A DNA stretch of 64,000 nucleotides from Terrilactibacillus laevilacticus (GTDB taxonomy: Bacteria > Bacillota > Bacilli > Bacillales > Sporolactobacillaceae): NCBI RefSeq assembly GCF_006517395.1, contig NZ_VDCY01000004.1, positions 1-64,000 on the forward strand, written 5' to 3'. Below, piece by piece: positions 1-8,521 of the stretch. Position numbers and translations under genes: made by a program. The notes below the pieces were generated by a model. It saw only the letters and a list, made by a program, of their open reading frames with translations. It had not been told where the DNA came from and searched no databases. The stretch's first letter is position 1, and each line of letters begins with the position of its first letter.

Positions 1-113
1 TAAAACGGAAAGTAGCTCAATAAAACGGAAAGTAGCTCAATAAAACGGAAAGTAGCTCAATAAAACGGAAAGTAGCTCAATAAAACGGAAAGTAGCTCAA
101 TAAAACGGAAAGT
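1..113. repeat. 20-bp tandem direct repeat array
   Basis: Five exact head-to-tail copies of the 20-mer TAAAACGGAAAGTAGCTCAA are followed by a 13-bp partial copy. There is no unique sequence between units, so this is a minisatellite and not a CRISPR array. It begins at or before the window edge, so total length is unknown. It lies about 130 bp upstream of thiL. No coding capacity is evident. Confidence 0.95.
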
Positions 114-243
114 CACACATTAGCAACTATAAAGATGCCCACCCTTGTTTAACTGTCTATGGATTTTTGATGGGATATGGTACACTAAGAAAAGAAAAAT
201 GGACATTTTAAATAGATGAAAAATCAGTTATGGAGTGCTGAGA

Positions 244-1221
244 GTGAAGGATGAATTTTCATTAATTAGATCTATAACCCCAGAGAAAGCTTATCATAAA
301 GAACTTATTCAAGGCATAGGTGATGATTCAGCTATTTATACACCTATTCAGAATGAGCATCAGATTGTTTGTATGGATACGATGGTTGAGGGTGTACATT
401 TTACAGAGCAGACGATGTCTCCTTTTCAAATTGGTTGGAAAGCACTTGCTGTCAATTTGAGCGATATAGCGGCTATGGGTGGTACACCGGATTATTATCT
501 TGTGTCAATTGCTTTTCCGAGTGTCTGGTATGATCGAATTAATGAAATTTATCGAGGATTGTCTGATTTAGCTAAACGTTTTAATATAGATCTAATTGGT
601 GGTGACACAGTAAGCAGTGACAAATTAACGATTACGGTTACTGCTATTGGTCATACTTTTAAAAGAAAATATTTTTTAAGAAGCCAAGCCTGGCCTGGAG
701 ATGTAATTTTAGTCACAGGAACTTTAGGGGATAGTGCAGCTGGGCTTCGAATTTTATTAGGTGAATTAAGAGGTAACGATGATGAGATGGAAAGAACTTT
801 AATTAAGAATCATCAATTGCCTTTTCCTTTAATCGAAGCTGGACAGATAATGGCTCAAATGCCATATCATACGTCATTAAATGATATAAGTGATGGTTTA
901 GCAAGTGAAGCGAATGAAATTGCAGAGGCAAGTGGTGTTAAGCTTATCATTGATTACTCATCTTTACCAAAGAGTGATGAATTGTTGCAGTTAGATCCAA
1001 AACTCCAAAAAGAGTATAGCCTCTTTGGAGGAGAAGACTATCAATTATTAATAACTGCTCCTGAGAGTGCAGTATTGGAATATCAACAGGCTTTTAAAAA
1101 AGTAGGCATTAGATTAACAAGAATTGGTTACGTTGAGGAAGGTTCTCCATCAGTTTATTTGGTAGATGGACAGGATAAAGCTTTGTTATCTAAAAAAGGA
1201 TTTAACCATTTTACTGATTAA
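244..1221 (+). CDS. thiL: Thiamine-monophosphate kinase
   Basis: ThiL phosphorylates thiamine monophosphate to thiamine diphosphate with ATP, the last step of TPP synthesis. The 325-residue protein has the PurM/ThiL-type features: GIGDDSA near residue 25 and DTMVEGVHF near 48 (Mg-ATP binding), LAVNLSDIAAMGG near 67, IGGDT near 118, NDISDGL near 215 and GGEDYQLL near 260. I chose GTG at 244 because GGAG lies 8 nt upstream and the resulting N-terminus (MKDEFSLI) resembles the B. subtilis protein. A GTG at 235 is also in frame. It heads the tsaE-tsaB-rimI-tsaD block as in B. subtilis, but is separated from it by 146 nt carrying a direct repeat. Confidence 0.95.
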   Translation: MKDEFSLIRSITPEKAYHKELIQGIGDDSAIYTPIQNEHQIVCMDTMVEGVHFTEQTMSPFQIGWKALAVNLSDIAAMGGTPDYYLVSIAFPSVWYDRINEIYRGLSDLAKRFNIDLIGGDTVSSDKLTITVTAIGHTFKRKYFLRSQAWPGDVILVTGTLGDSAAGLRILLGELRGNDDEMERTLIKNHQLPFPLIEAGQIMAQMPYHTSLNDISDGLASEANEIAEASGVKLIIDYSSLPKSDELLQLDPKLQKEYSLFGGEDYQLLITAPESAVLEYQQAFKKVGIRLTRIGYVEEGSPSVYLVDGQDKALLSKKGFNHFTD

Positions 1222-1239
1222 TGATATAGAAAAAGTCTT

Positions 1240-1335
1240 TAATCCAATTTAATTTATGTATGTTAAAGAACAATTGAAGCGCTTCGCCATTTTATTCGTT
1301 TGGTATAATCCAATTTAATTTATATGTTAAAGAAC
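1240..1335. repeat. Pair of ~30-bp direct repeats between thiL and tsaE
   Basis: TAATCCAATTTAATTTAT followed by a GTTAAAGAAC tail occurs at 1240-1271 and again at 1306-1335, the second copy lacking 2 bp. Between them is a short palindrome GAAGCGCTTC at about 1275. The function is unknown; the repeats could be a local duplication or paired protein-binding sites ahead of tsaE. Confidence 0.8.
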
Positions 1336-1367
1336 CTTTGATATGATGAAGAAAATGAGGGATATTG

Positions 1368-1814
1368 ATGAATTATTGGATTCTCTCTTCTCCAGAGGAG
1401 ACACAAAGATTTGGAAAACGACTGGCTGAATTTCTCGAAGCAGGTGATGTGTTAACATTATCGGGAGACTTGGGGGCCGGTAAAACGACGTTTACTAAAG
1501 GACTTGCAGTCGGTTTAGGAATTACAAAACTTGTGAATAGTCCAACATACACAATTGTTAAAGAATATACCGGGCGTTTGCCATTATATCATATGGATGT
1601 TTACCGTATTACAGACGAAGAAGACATTGGTCTAGAGGATTATTTTGATAGTTCCGGCGTTGTTGTCGTTGAATGGTCAGAAAATATACCGTCTTTGATT
1701 CCAGAACAACGTCTAGAGATTCAGATTGAACGTTTAAATGACAATCAAAGAAAAATAATCTTGATTCCACATCAGGAACGTTTTGAACGTATGTGTAAGG
1801 AGTTTAATTATTGA
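1368..1814 (+). CDS. tsaE: tRNA t6A biosynthesis ATPase TsaE
   Basis: TsaE is the P-loop ATPase that works with TsaB and TsaD to transfer the threonylcarbamoyl group to A37 of ANN-decoding tRNAs. The 148-residue protein carries a Walker A motif GDLGAGKTT at about residues 33-41 and the family signature NSPTYTIVKEY followed by LYHMDVYR. I start at ATG 1368, which has GAGGGA 5-8 nt upstream; a TTG one codon earlier is possible. Its stop overlaps the tsaB start by one base (TGATG), indicating translational coupling. Length is normal for the family. Confidence 0.95.
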   Translation: MNYWILSSPEETQRFGKRLAEFLEAGDVLTLSGDLGAGKTTFTKGLAVGLGITKLVNSPTYTIVKEYTGRLPLYHMDVYRITDEEDIGLEDYFDSSGVVVVEWSENIPSLIPEQRLEIQIERLNDNQRKIILIPHQERFERMCKEFNY

Positions 1815-2512
1815 TGAACATTTTAGCTATTGACTCTTCAAATTTAGTAATGGGTGTTGCAGTAAGCACGGAAACCAAAGTACTTGGTGAAATTATAACT
1901 AACGTGAAAAAGAATCACTCAATCAGACTCATGCCCGCCATTGAGCAGATTATTCGGGATGTCGATCTTACTCTAGATCAAATAGATCGAATTGCAGTGG
2001 CTATTGGACCAGGCTCTTATACAGGAGTAAGAATTGGTGTTACAATCGCAAAGACATTAGCATGGACAGCAAATAAAGAAATTGTAGGTGTTTCTAGTTT
2101 AGAGGCGCTCGCTCAAAACGGCATACATTTTAATGGTTTAATTGTACCGTTCTTTGATGCAAGGCGAGGTCAAGTTTATACTGGTTTGTATCAAAGCAAA
2201 GATGGTAAAGTAGAGTGTGTTCAAGAAGATCGTCTAACGATGATGAAGGATTGGTTAGCTGAGCTAAAGAAATGTCAAGAATCCATCCTTTTCTTAAGTA
2301 ATGATTTCGATAAACACGAAGCTTTAATACAGGAGATTTTGCCAAACTCTGTTATCGGTGAAGCCGTATATAACAATCCACGCCCATCTGAAATAGCTAA
2401 GTTAGCCTTTACAAGGGAACCATCAAAAGATGTTCATCACGTAGTTCCAAGTTATCTGCGATTAGCAGAAGCTGAATCAAAGTGGCTTGAGAAACAGGTG
2501 AATAAAAAATGA
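1814..2512 (+). CDS. tsaB: tRNA t6A complex dimerization protein TsaB
   Basis: TsaB is the inactive ASKHA-fold paralogue that dimerises with TsaD to form the t6A transferase core. The 232-residue protein starts MNILAIDSSN and contains the conserved AIGPGSYTGVRIG segment (about residues 63-75); the metal-binding histidines typical of TsaD are absent, as expected. ATG 1814 overlaps the tsaE stop, with AAGGAG about 11 nt upstream. The 3' end overlaps rimI by 4 nt (ATGA). B. subtilis equivalent: ydiC. Confidence 0.95.
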   Translation: MNILAIDSSNLVMGVAVSTETKVLGEIITNVKKNHSIRLMPAIEQIIRDVDLTLDQIDRIAVAIGPGSYTGVRIGVTIAKTLAWTANKEIVGVSSLEALAQNGIHFNGLIVPFFDARRGQVYTGLYQSKDGKVECVQEDRLTMMKDWLAELKKCQESILFLSNDFDKHEALIQEILPNSVIGEAVYNNPRPSEIAKLAFTREPSKDVHHVVPSYLRLAEAESKWLEKQVNKK

Positions 2513-2967
2513 ATGAGACAGATAGAGTAACCATTCGACCAATGAATCTTAATGATATTGATGACGTTCTTATTGTTGAGCATCAGGCGTTTGCGACGCC
2601 TTGGACAAGACAGGCCTTTGAAAATGAATTAACGATAAACCAATATGCTACTTACTTTGTTGCAGAGCATCATCAACGAAGCATTGGATATTGCGGCGTT
2701 TGGGTTATTATTGATGAAGCCCATATCACTAATTTAGCGGTTTTGCCTGAGTATCGTGGGAAGAAGATTGGGGAGACGTTGCTTAGAAAAGTGCTTTTAT
2801 TTGCTGCTATGAAACGAGCAAAATCCGTAACTTTGGAATGTCGAGTATCAAATCATATTGCACAGAATTTATATACGAAATTAGGTTTTAAAAAAGGTGG
2901 CATCCGTAAAAGTTATTATTCAGACAATCATGAAGATGCTATTGTAATGTGGGTGAACATATCATGA
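2509..2967 (+). CDS. rimI: Ribosomal protein S18 alanine N-acetyltransferase-like GNAT
   Basis: A 152-residue GNAT-fold acetyltransferase, RimI-type. The acetyl-CoA loop is visible as RGKKIG (residues 83-88), followed by the beta-strand [28 protein letters not shown] with the conserved N, Y and F residues of RimI proteins. In the family the substrate is the N-terminal alanine of S18, although in Bacillus the true substrate is less certain. It sits between tsaB and tsaD with 4-nt overlaps on both sides, the usual Bacillales order (ydiD). Confidence 0.9.
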   Translation: MNETDRVTIRPMNLNDIDDVLIVEHQAFATPWTRQAFENELTINQYATYFVAEHHQRSIGYCGVWVIIDEAHITNLAVLPEYRGKKIGETLLRKVLLFAAMKRAKSVTLECRVSNHIAQNLYTKLGFKKGGIRKSYYSDNHEDAIVMWVNIS

Positions 2968-3992
2968 ATTTTGAAAAACCAAATATCATATTAGGAATAG
3001 AGACAAGCTGTGATGAAACAGCAGCAGCTGTCGTGGAAAATGGAACCGTCATTCGGTCATCTGTTGTAGCATCCCAAATTGAGATACATAAACGGTTCGG
3101 TGGTGTCGTTCCCGAAGTAGCTTCTAGACATCACGTAGAACAATTTACAGTGGTCTGTGAACAGGCGATTAAAGAAGCGAATGTGGAATGGGAAGATATT
3201 GATGCCATAGCCGTTACGCAAGGACCAGGCCTAATAGGTGCCTTACTGATTGGTGTTAATGGGGCAAAGGCATTAGCTTTCGCTCATCAAAAGCCTTTAG
3301 TCCCCGTCCATCATATTGCTGGACATATTTATGCTAATCGTTTGGTTAATGAGATGAAATTTCCTTTATTAGCCTTGATTGTTTCAGGAGGTCATACCGA
3401 ACTTATTTATATGCGGTCTCATGCATCCTACGAAGTGATCGGTGAAACACGCGATGATGCGGCAGGTGAAGCTTTTGATAAAGTTGCTAGGACATTAGAT
3501 TTACCCTATCCAGGGGGACCAGGAATTGACAGACTTGCGAGTAAAGGGGAACCAATCATTGATTTCCCTCGGGCATGGCTGGAACCAGACTCTTATGATT
3601 TTAGCTTCAGCGGTTTAAAATCTGCTGTGATTAATGTAGTTCATAACGCAAAACAAAAAGGTGAAACAATATCAAAAGAAAATATCGCTGCGAGTTTTCA
3701 AGAAAGTGTCATGGATGTGCTAGTGGCTAAGACAATGAAAGCTGCCAAGGAATATCATGTGGAGCAAATCATTGTCGCAGGCGGAGTATCCGCGAATCAA
3801 GGCTTAAGAAAGCGAATGGAGTCCGCATGCCATGATGCAGGTATCCCATTATCGATACCCCCACTGAAATTGTGTACTGACAATGCAGCGATGATTGCAG
3901 CGGCAGGATCTATTGGCTATCTAAAAGGAGATCGAGCAGACTTAGCCTTGAACGGGAATCCGAGTCTTGCTATCGAAAAATTCAGTATCTAA
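2964..3992 (+). CDS. tsaD: tRNA N6-adenosine threonylcarbamoyltransferase TsaD
   Basis: TsaD transfers threonylcarbamoyl from its AMP ester to A37 of tRNA. The 342-residue protein has the ASKHA beginning [13 protein letters not shown], the metal-binding [13 protein letters not shown] motif (the two histidines flanking AG), [28 protein letters not shown], and the nucleotide-binding [10 protein letters not shown] and [12 protein letters not shown] segments. ATG 2964 overlaps the rimI stop (ATGA) with GGGTG 9 nt upstream; an upstream in-frame start at 2949 is less likely. It is the last gene of this operon and is followed by a bidirectional terminator and DnaA boxes. Confidence 0.97.
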   Translation: MNFEKPNIILGIETSCDETAAAVVENGTVIRSSVVASQIEIHKRFGGVVPEVASRHHVEQFTVVCEQAIKEANVEWEDIDAIAVTQGPGLIGALLIGVNGAKALAFAHQKPLVPVHHIAGHIYANRLVNEMKFPLLALIVSGGHTELIYMRSHASYEVIGETRDDAAGEAFDKVARTLDLPYPGGPGIDRLASKGEPIIDFPRAWLEPDSYDFSFSGLKSAVINVVHNAKQKGETISKENIAASFQESVMDVLVAKTMKAAKEYHVEQIIVAGGVSANQGLRKRMESACHDAGIPLSIPPLKLCTDNAAMIAAAGSIGYLKGDRADLALNGNPSLAIEKFSI

Positions 3993-4115
3993 AATGTCCG
4001 AACTTTGACCAGGATATATTTTTACAGATTATTAGCATAGAATCTGTAGAAGAAAATAAAAATATCTAGGTTGATTTTTGTTTACACTTTTAGAAAGTAA
4101 TTTATAAGTGCAACG

Positions 4116-4163
4116 AGGCCTCTGTCTGCGCCTTAAAGACCCCGTAATCGGCACGTTTTCTTT
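4116..4163 (-). repeat. Family B interspersed repeat, copy 1
   Basis: A 48-bp GC-rich repeat running, on the minus strand, from AAAGAAAA to AGGCCT with the core GCCGATTGCGGGG-like segment. Other copies are at 26051-26098, 27745-27792, 54312-54359 and 57229-57276. It includes short self-complementary stretches (GGCCT/AGGCC), so it may fold as a hairpin. No terminal duplication was recognised. Confidence 0.8.
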
Positions 4164-4252
4164 AACACCGCCTATCAGCGGTCTGAGAGGTCTATATAAT
4201 TAGCCAAGGGTTGTTTACCAACATTATTAAATGGCAAACTAAAAACAATTTT

Positions 4253-4312
4253 GGGGATAAGTCATTTTAGAAGAGTGAATTAAATTCACATTTAACATGA
4301 CTTATCCCCTTA
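4253..4312. other. Nested inverted repeat downstream of tsaD
   Basis: The outer arms GGGGATAAGTCAT and ATGACTTATCCCC are perfect complements, and inside them lies a second palindrome GTGAATTAAATTCAC. There is no U-tract after the outer stem, so it is not an obvious intrinsic terminator. It immediately precedes a cluster of DnaA boxes. Confidence 0.75.
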
Positions 4313-4313
4313 G

Positions 4314-4428
4314 TTATGCACAAATCAATGTTATTCACAGCCTATTTTCCGTTTCAGGTGGTTTATCCACAGAAAAAACGTATATTACTCTTACTCGATC
4401 GTAAGTGTATATACGTTTTTGTGAATAA
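4314..4428. promoter_or_regulatory. DnaA-box cluster in the tsaD-ydiF intergenic region
   Basis: Four exact matches to TTATNCACA lie within 115 bp: TTATGCACA (4314-4322), TTATTCACA (4331-4339), TTATCCACA (4363-4371) on the plus strand and the complement TGTGAATAA (4420-4428). B. subtilis has a known DnaA-binding cluster in the same gcp-ydiF interval, used to titrate DnaA near the origin, so the site appears conserved by position. The identification of the boxes is direct; the role is inferred from that parallel. Confidence 0.75.
4373..4421. terminator. Bidirectional terminator between tsaD and the ABC-F gene
   Basis: Perfect 12-bp arms AAAAACGTATAT (4374-4385) and ATATACGTTTTT (4409-4420) enclose a smaller CTTAC/GTAAG stem. 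T-runs follow on both strands, so it can end the tsaD operon and the convergent ABC-F gene. Confidence 0.75.
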
Positions 4429-4449
4429 TTGAATACTAAATTTATAGTA

Positions 4450-4485
4450 GTGAATAAAATTTTATGGACGATAAATTTTATTCAC
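4450..4485 (-). other. Hairpin across the stop codon of the ABC-F gene
   Basis: Perfect 13-bp arms GTGAATAAAATTT (4450-4462) and AAATTTTATTCAC (4473-4485) with a 10-nt loop include the stop codon of the minus-strand gene. It lacks a T-tract and may protect the mRNA 3' end or assist termination at 4373-4421. Confidence 0.55.
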
Positions 4486-6448
4486 TAGAAAGGTTATCAT
4501 ATTCCTGCTGAACTTGTTCCCATTCATGAATATATTTCTCTAATTTGTCTTTATCTTGAACCGTTGATTCATGAATTTCTTTCGCCCGTTTCGTATCATT
4601 AAATACTTCAGGAGTTAATAAGGCGGCTTCGTTTTCCTCAATTCGAATTTCAAGATCTTGAATCGTTTCTTCTAATTGTTCGATCTTTCTTTCCAATTGC
4701 CTTTCCTTTTTCTTTCGTTCTTTATCTTTTAAAAATTGAGCTTTTCCGTCCGTTTGATTGGAGTCTTCTTTAGATGGCTTAGTATCTCGGACATGTTCAT
4801 TTTCCTCAAGTAATGAAATAGCTTGCATTTCTTCTTTTTTCTCCAGATAGTAATCATAGTCCCCTAGATAATTTGTAATGCCATCTTCTTTCGATAATTC
4901 TAGCACTCTCGTCGCAATATTGTTGATGAAAAATCGGTCGTGTGAAACAAATAGAATGGTTCCGGGATAATTGATTAGAGCTGTTTCTAAAACTTCTTTG
5001 CTATCAATATCTAAATGGTTTGTTGGCTCATCAAGAACGAGCAGATTGTCTTTTTTCATCATGAGTTTGGCTAAGGCAAGCCTGGCTTTTTCTCCACCAC
5101 TCAACTGTGACACAAGTTTTAAGACGTCATCCCCCGAGAAGAGAAAGTTTCCTAATACGGTACGTATGTCTTTTTCAGGTGTTAATGGATATTCATCCCA
5201 TAATTCGTGTAAGACATCCTTGTTTGAGGTAAGTTTAGCTTGTTCTTGATCATAATAGCCAATGGAAACCTGGCTACCTAGTGTCACATGACCAGATAAA
5301 CGTGTTTGTGTGCCTACAATCGCTTTAAGTAAGGTTGATTTTCCTATCCCGTTCGGTCCGACTAAGGCGACACTTTCACCGCGTGTTATCATGAAGTTTA
5401 AATTTGACATCAGTGGGTTGTTTGCTTGGTAACCAATTTTAAGATCACTGACACTAAGAACGTCATGTCCGCTTTGCGTTTTCGTTTGAAATGAAAATCG
5501 AGCTGATTTTAAATCACCTTGAGGATGTTCCATAAGGTCCATTTTCTCTAATTGTTTTCGGCGACTTTGGGCACGCTTAGTGGTTGAGGCACGAACAATG
5601 TTTTTTTGGATAAAATCATTTAATTTAGCAACTTCTTTTTGTTGCTTCTCATAGTTTTTCAGTTCGCGTTCATATTCGGCCTCTTTAAGAACTAAATAGC
5701 GACTATAATTACCTGTATATTTGATTGCCTTATGATGGGATATTTCATAAACCTTCGTGACCACTTTATCGAGAAAATAACGGTCATGTGAAACAATTAA
5801 AATGGATCCTTTATAGCGTTGCAAATAGTTTTCAAGCCATTGAAGGGTTTCAATATCGAGATGGTTTGTTGGTTCGTCTAAGATTAGGATATCAGGTTGA
5901 ATGAGCAAAAGTTTACCTAATGCTAGCCGAGTCTTTTGTCCTCCGGAAAGAGATGAAATGGGTGTATCTTGACGATAAGACTGGAAATTTAACCCTGTTA
6001 ATACAGACTGAATATCAGATTGATACGAATAGCCTCCTTGGTCTTTGAAAGAGACTTGAAGTTGATCATAGCTCTTTAGAAGTTGATTATATTCAGTCTG
6101 ATTTTCTATAAGATCAGGACTTGCCATATCTTCTTCCATTTTCCTCAATTTTTTTTCCATAGTAAGTAAAGGTTGAAAGACCGTTAGCAATTCATCATAT
6201 ATGGATTTATTGGAATTGAGTGTCGCATTTTGAGGTAGATAGCCCATCGTTTTATCTTTAGGAATGATGATGTCTCCTGAATCGGCACTCATCGCACCAG
6301 CTATTATTTTTAAAAGGGTTGACTTACCGGCTCCGTTTCGACCTACCAATGCGACACGTTCTCCAGATTGTACTTCAATTGAAATATTCGATAAAATAAG
6401 ATCTGTTGCAAAAGATTTGCTGATTTGGTTGGTTTGTAATAGTATCAT
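4478..6448 (-). CDS. ABC-F family ATP-binding protein (YdiF/Uup-like)
   Basis: A 656-residue soluble ABC-F ATPase, the class that acts on ribosomes and has no membrane domain. Two nucleotide-binding domains are present: Walker A GRNGAGKST near residue 37, signature LSGGQ and ILDEPTNHLD; then GPNGIGKST near 361, signature LSGGEKARLALAKL and VLDEPTNHLD. A basic interdomain linker (NDFIQKNIVRASTTKRAQSR) and a C-terminal charged coiled coil (about 565-656) follow the Uup/YdiF pattern. The stop is inside a hairpin. The start at 6448 has AGGTG nearby. It is convergent with the tsa operon and corresponds in position to B. subtilis ydiF. No resistance-type feature is identified. Confidence 0.92.
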   Translation of the reverse strand: MILLQTNQISKSFATDLILSNISIEVQSGERVALVGRNGAGKSTLLKIIAGAMSADSGDIIIPKDKTMGYLPQNATLNSNKSIYDELLTVFQPLLTMEKKLRKMEEDMASPDLIENQTEYNQLLKSYDQLQVSFKDQGGYSYQSDIQSVLTGLNFQSYRQDTPISSLSGGQKTRLALGKLLLIQPDILILDEPTNHLDIETLQWLENYLQRYKGSILIVSHDRYFLDKVVTKVYEISHHKAIKYTGNYSRYLVLKEAEYERELKNYEKQQKEVAKLNDFIQKNIVRASTTKRAQSRRKQLEKMDLMEHPQGDLKSARFSFQTKTQSGHDVLSVSDLKIGYQANNPLMSNLNFMITRGESVALVGPNGIGKSTLLKAIVGTQTRLSGHVTLGSQVSIGYYDQEQAKLTSNKDVLHELWDEYPLTPEKDIRTVLGNFLFSGDDVLKLVSQLSGGEKARLALAKLMMKKDNLLVLDEPTNHLDIDSKEVLETALINYPGTILFVSHDRFFINNIATRVLELSKEDGITNYLGDYDYYLEKKEEMQAISLLEENEHVRDTKPSKEDSNQTDGKAQFLKDKERKKKERQLERKIEQLEETIQDLEIRIEENEAALLTPEVFNDTKRAKEIHESTVQDKDKLEKYIHEWEQVQQEYDNLSSE

Positions 6449-6814
6449 TGTTGTTCACCTCTATCTTACTTCAGTTTATCGTATACTTGTTTTGACAATC
6501 AACTAAATTCCTTTACAACAATATGAATTGTTAAGATATCCTTTTGCAAACAATAAAATCTGTGAATGAGCGGAGTTACGAGATTTGTTCACGAAATATC
6601 TAATTATTTTTGAGGACATATCTCGAAAATTGCGATATAGTCAACTTATAAAAGAATATAAAAATGCTATTAACGTCATTAAATTTCGTTTATCATGGTT
6701 AAGGATATGTTCAAAAAGTTCAACCCATCTTTTGAGATATGATATAAATTCAGAGTTGCTTTTTGAACATGTATCTTAAAAGATAACTAGGGCATTTGAC
6801 AAGGATTGATGAAA
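6449..6814. other. Intergenic region between ABC-F gene and rex, with inverted repeat
   Basis: This 366-bp divergent region contains an inverted repeat with perfect 12-bp arms ATGTTCAAAAAG (6708-6719) and CTTTTTGAACAT (about 6759-6770). These arms resemble the ends of family A, so this may be an old, short derivative, but I see no matching 7-bp duplication. I found no convincing Rex operator or CIRCE here. A reading frame at 6585-6779 spans the repeat and has no ribosome-binding site. Confidence 0.5.
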
Positions 6815-7462
6815 ATGTTATCAAATGGACATATTCCTTTAGCAACGTCGGAAAGATTGCCTCTGTATTACCGCTTTTTGCAACGATATGCTGAAAAAGG
6901 CGGGAAACGTATTTCATCCTCCCAATTTAGTGAGCTAATCCAAATTGACTCCGCTACAATTCGGAAAGATTTATCTTATTTTGGCACCTTGGGAAGAAAA
7001 GGATATGGTTATGATGTTGAGTATTTAATTCGTTTTCTAGGTTCAGTTTTAAAACAAGACGAATTAAAGAAAGCCATGTTAGTTGGCGTAGGGAACCTTG
7101 GAACAGCTTTACTTAACTACAATTTTTTAAAAAACAATAATACTCAAATCACGAAGGCATATGACGCAGATCCTAGAAAGATTGGTCAAAAAATCGTGGG
7201 TTTAACGGTTCAATCTATTCATGATTTAGACCATGATGATAATCGGGATATTGCAGCCGCTATTTTAGCTGTTCCACAAGATCAAGCTCAAATTGTTGGA
7301 GAAAAAACCGTAAAGTCTGGTGTTAAAGGAATTTTAAATTTTACGCCGATTCGTTTAGCTCTGCCAGATGATGTGTATATTCGTCATATTGATCTATCTG
7401 TTGAGTTACAATCCTTGATATATTTGTTAAACCAAAAGATGGAAGAAAATGGTCATAGGTAG
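6815..7462 (+). CDS. rex: Redox-sensing transcriptional repressor Rex
   Basis: Rex senses the NADH/NAD+ ratio and represses fermentative and anaerobic genes when NAD+ is high. The 215-residue protein has the N-terminal winged helix (ERLPLYYRFLQRYAEKGGKRISSSQFSELIQIDSATIRKDLSYFG), the Rossmann nucleotide-binding loop GVGNLGTALL near residue 93, and the C-terminal KGILNFTPIRL and HIDLSVELQSLIYLL segments. ATG 6815 gives AAGGA a 9-nt spacing; ATG 6809 is an alternative. A candidate regulon member, the formate/nitrite transporter at 60757, lies in this window behind five sites of Rex-type sequence. Confidence 0.95.
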   Translation: MLSNGHIPLATSERLPLYYRFLQRYAEKGGKRISSSQFSELIQIDSATIRKDLSYFGTLGRKGYGYDVEYLIRFLGSVLKQDELKKAMLVGVGNLGTALLNYNFLKNNNTQITKAYDADPRKIGQKIVGLTVQSIHDLDHDDNRDIAAAILAVPQDQAQIVGEKTVKSGVKGILNFTPIRLALPDDVYIRHIDLSVELQSLIYLLNQKMEENGHR

Positions 7463-7548
7463 CTAACTGAAAAAAAGTCCTTATGTATCGATTTTTTTAA
7501 TATTGAATAGGCTAAATTTGTGTAAATTAAAAAAGGTGGAATATCAAA

Positions 7549-8298
7549 ATGATACAACTTAAATCAAAGAATGAAATTGAAAAAATGAGAGAAGCTGGAG
7601 ACCTATTAGCTCGCTGTCATCAAGAAATAAAAAAAAGAATTAAACCAGGTGTTTCTACATGGGATATTGAAGAATTCGTGAATAGCTTTTTAGAAGAACA
7701 TGGAGCAACACCAGAACAAAAAGGATATAACGGTTATAAATATGCAACATGTGCCTCCATTAATGATGAAATATGCCATGGATTCCCTCGTAAAACACCA
7801 TTAAAAGACGGTGATATTGTGACGATTGACATGGTTGTAAATCTAGATGGAGGTTTAGCTGACTCAGCTTGGACTTACGCTGTTGGTCAAGTATCAGACA
7901 AAGTTAAGGATTTGTTGGATGTAACAGAAAAGTCATTGTACTTAGGCATTGAGCAAGCGGTAGTCGGTAACCGTATAGGCGATATAGGTTCAGCTATTCA
8001 AACGTTTGTTGAAGGTAAAGGTTATGGGGTTGTGCGGGACTTCGTTGGTCATGGCATTGGCCCAACCATTCATGAAGATCCTCAAGTCCCTCATTATGGT
8101 CGGCCTGGAAGAGGGCTTAGATTACGTGAAGGAATGGTCATCACGATCGAGCCGATGGTCAATATTGGCGATTGGCGTTCAACATTAGATAGTAATGGCT
8201 GGACAGCTAGAACAATGGATGGCTCGCTATCTGCTCAATATGAACATACATTATTAATCACAGATGATAAACCTTTGATTTTAACGAAATTAAAATAA
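7549..8298 (+). CDS. map: Methionine aminopeptidase, type I
   Basis: Removes the initiator methionine from nascent proteins. The 249-residue protein has the pita-bread metal ligands in order: H77 (ICHGFP, substrate His), D94 and D105, H168 (VGHGIG), E201 (TIEPM) and E232 (YEHTLL). An RBS AAAGGTGG precedes ATG 7549. Lacking a zinc-finger N-terminus, it is the short bacterial form. Its place after rex differs from B. subtilis, where tatAy/tatCy follow; probably a second map besides the one usually found in the ribosomal protein cluster, but that is outside the window. Confidence 0.93.
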   Translation: MIQLKSKNEIEKMREAGDLLARCHQEIKKRIKPGVSTWDIEEFVNSFLEEHGATPEQKGYNGYKYATCASINDEICHGFPRKTPLKDGDIVTIDMVVNLDGGLADSAWTYAVGQVSDKVKDLLDVTEKSLYLGIEQAVVGNRIGDIGSAIQTFVEGKGYGVVRDFVGHGIGPTIHEDPQVPHYGRPGRGLRLREGMVITIEPMVNIGDWRSTLDSNGWTARTMDGSLSAQYEHTLLITDDKPLILTKLK

Positions 8299-8307
8299 TG
8301 AATGAGT

Positions 8308-8352
8308 AAAAAATCTCCCGTGTCATGGCCATCATGAACGGGAGATTTTTTG
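8308..8352 (+). terminator. Terminator after map
   Basis: Arms AAATCTCCCG (8311-8320) and CGGGAGATTT (8339-8348), followed by a T-run, form a strong intrinsic terminator. Confidence 0.9.
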
Positions 8353-8384
8353 TTTTGGATATGAATTTGTTTTTCAGATAAAGT

Positions 8385-8460
8385 GATTCCAATCAGTGGG
8401 GATTTTCTGCATCCCCCACTGATTGGAATCCAGAACCAATCGGGCTTTTACGGGCAGTTA
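8385..8460 (-). repeat. Family D interspersed repeat, copy 1
   Basis: An almost perfect inverted repeat, GATTCCAATCAGTGGGG with CCCCACTGATTGGAATC (8385-8430), is joined to a segment whose minus-strand reading AACTGCCCGTAAAAGCCCGA closely matches the plus-strand segment at 43101. The two copies are therefore the same element in opposite orientation, the 43.1-kb copy being longer inside. Confidence 0.8.
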
Positions 8461-8521
8461 TCTCACATCTAGGAAGGCTCGTTTACACTCATTACCTTGA
8501 AGTGGGGGATTAGACTAGCCG

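Noticed and set aside
1-113. Possible CRISPR array
   Set aside because: Units are exact and contiguous with no spacers, 20 bp only; no cas genes nearby.
4010-4250. Riboswitch or T-box downstream of tsaD
   Set aside because: No specifier, T-box motif or other conserved riboswitch signature was found; repeat B explains the GC-rich part.
6585-6779. 64-codon frame before rex
   Set aside because: Covers the inverted repeat and has no SD; no family resemblance.
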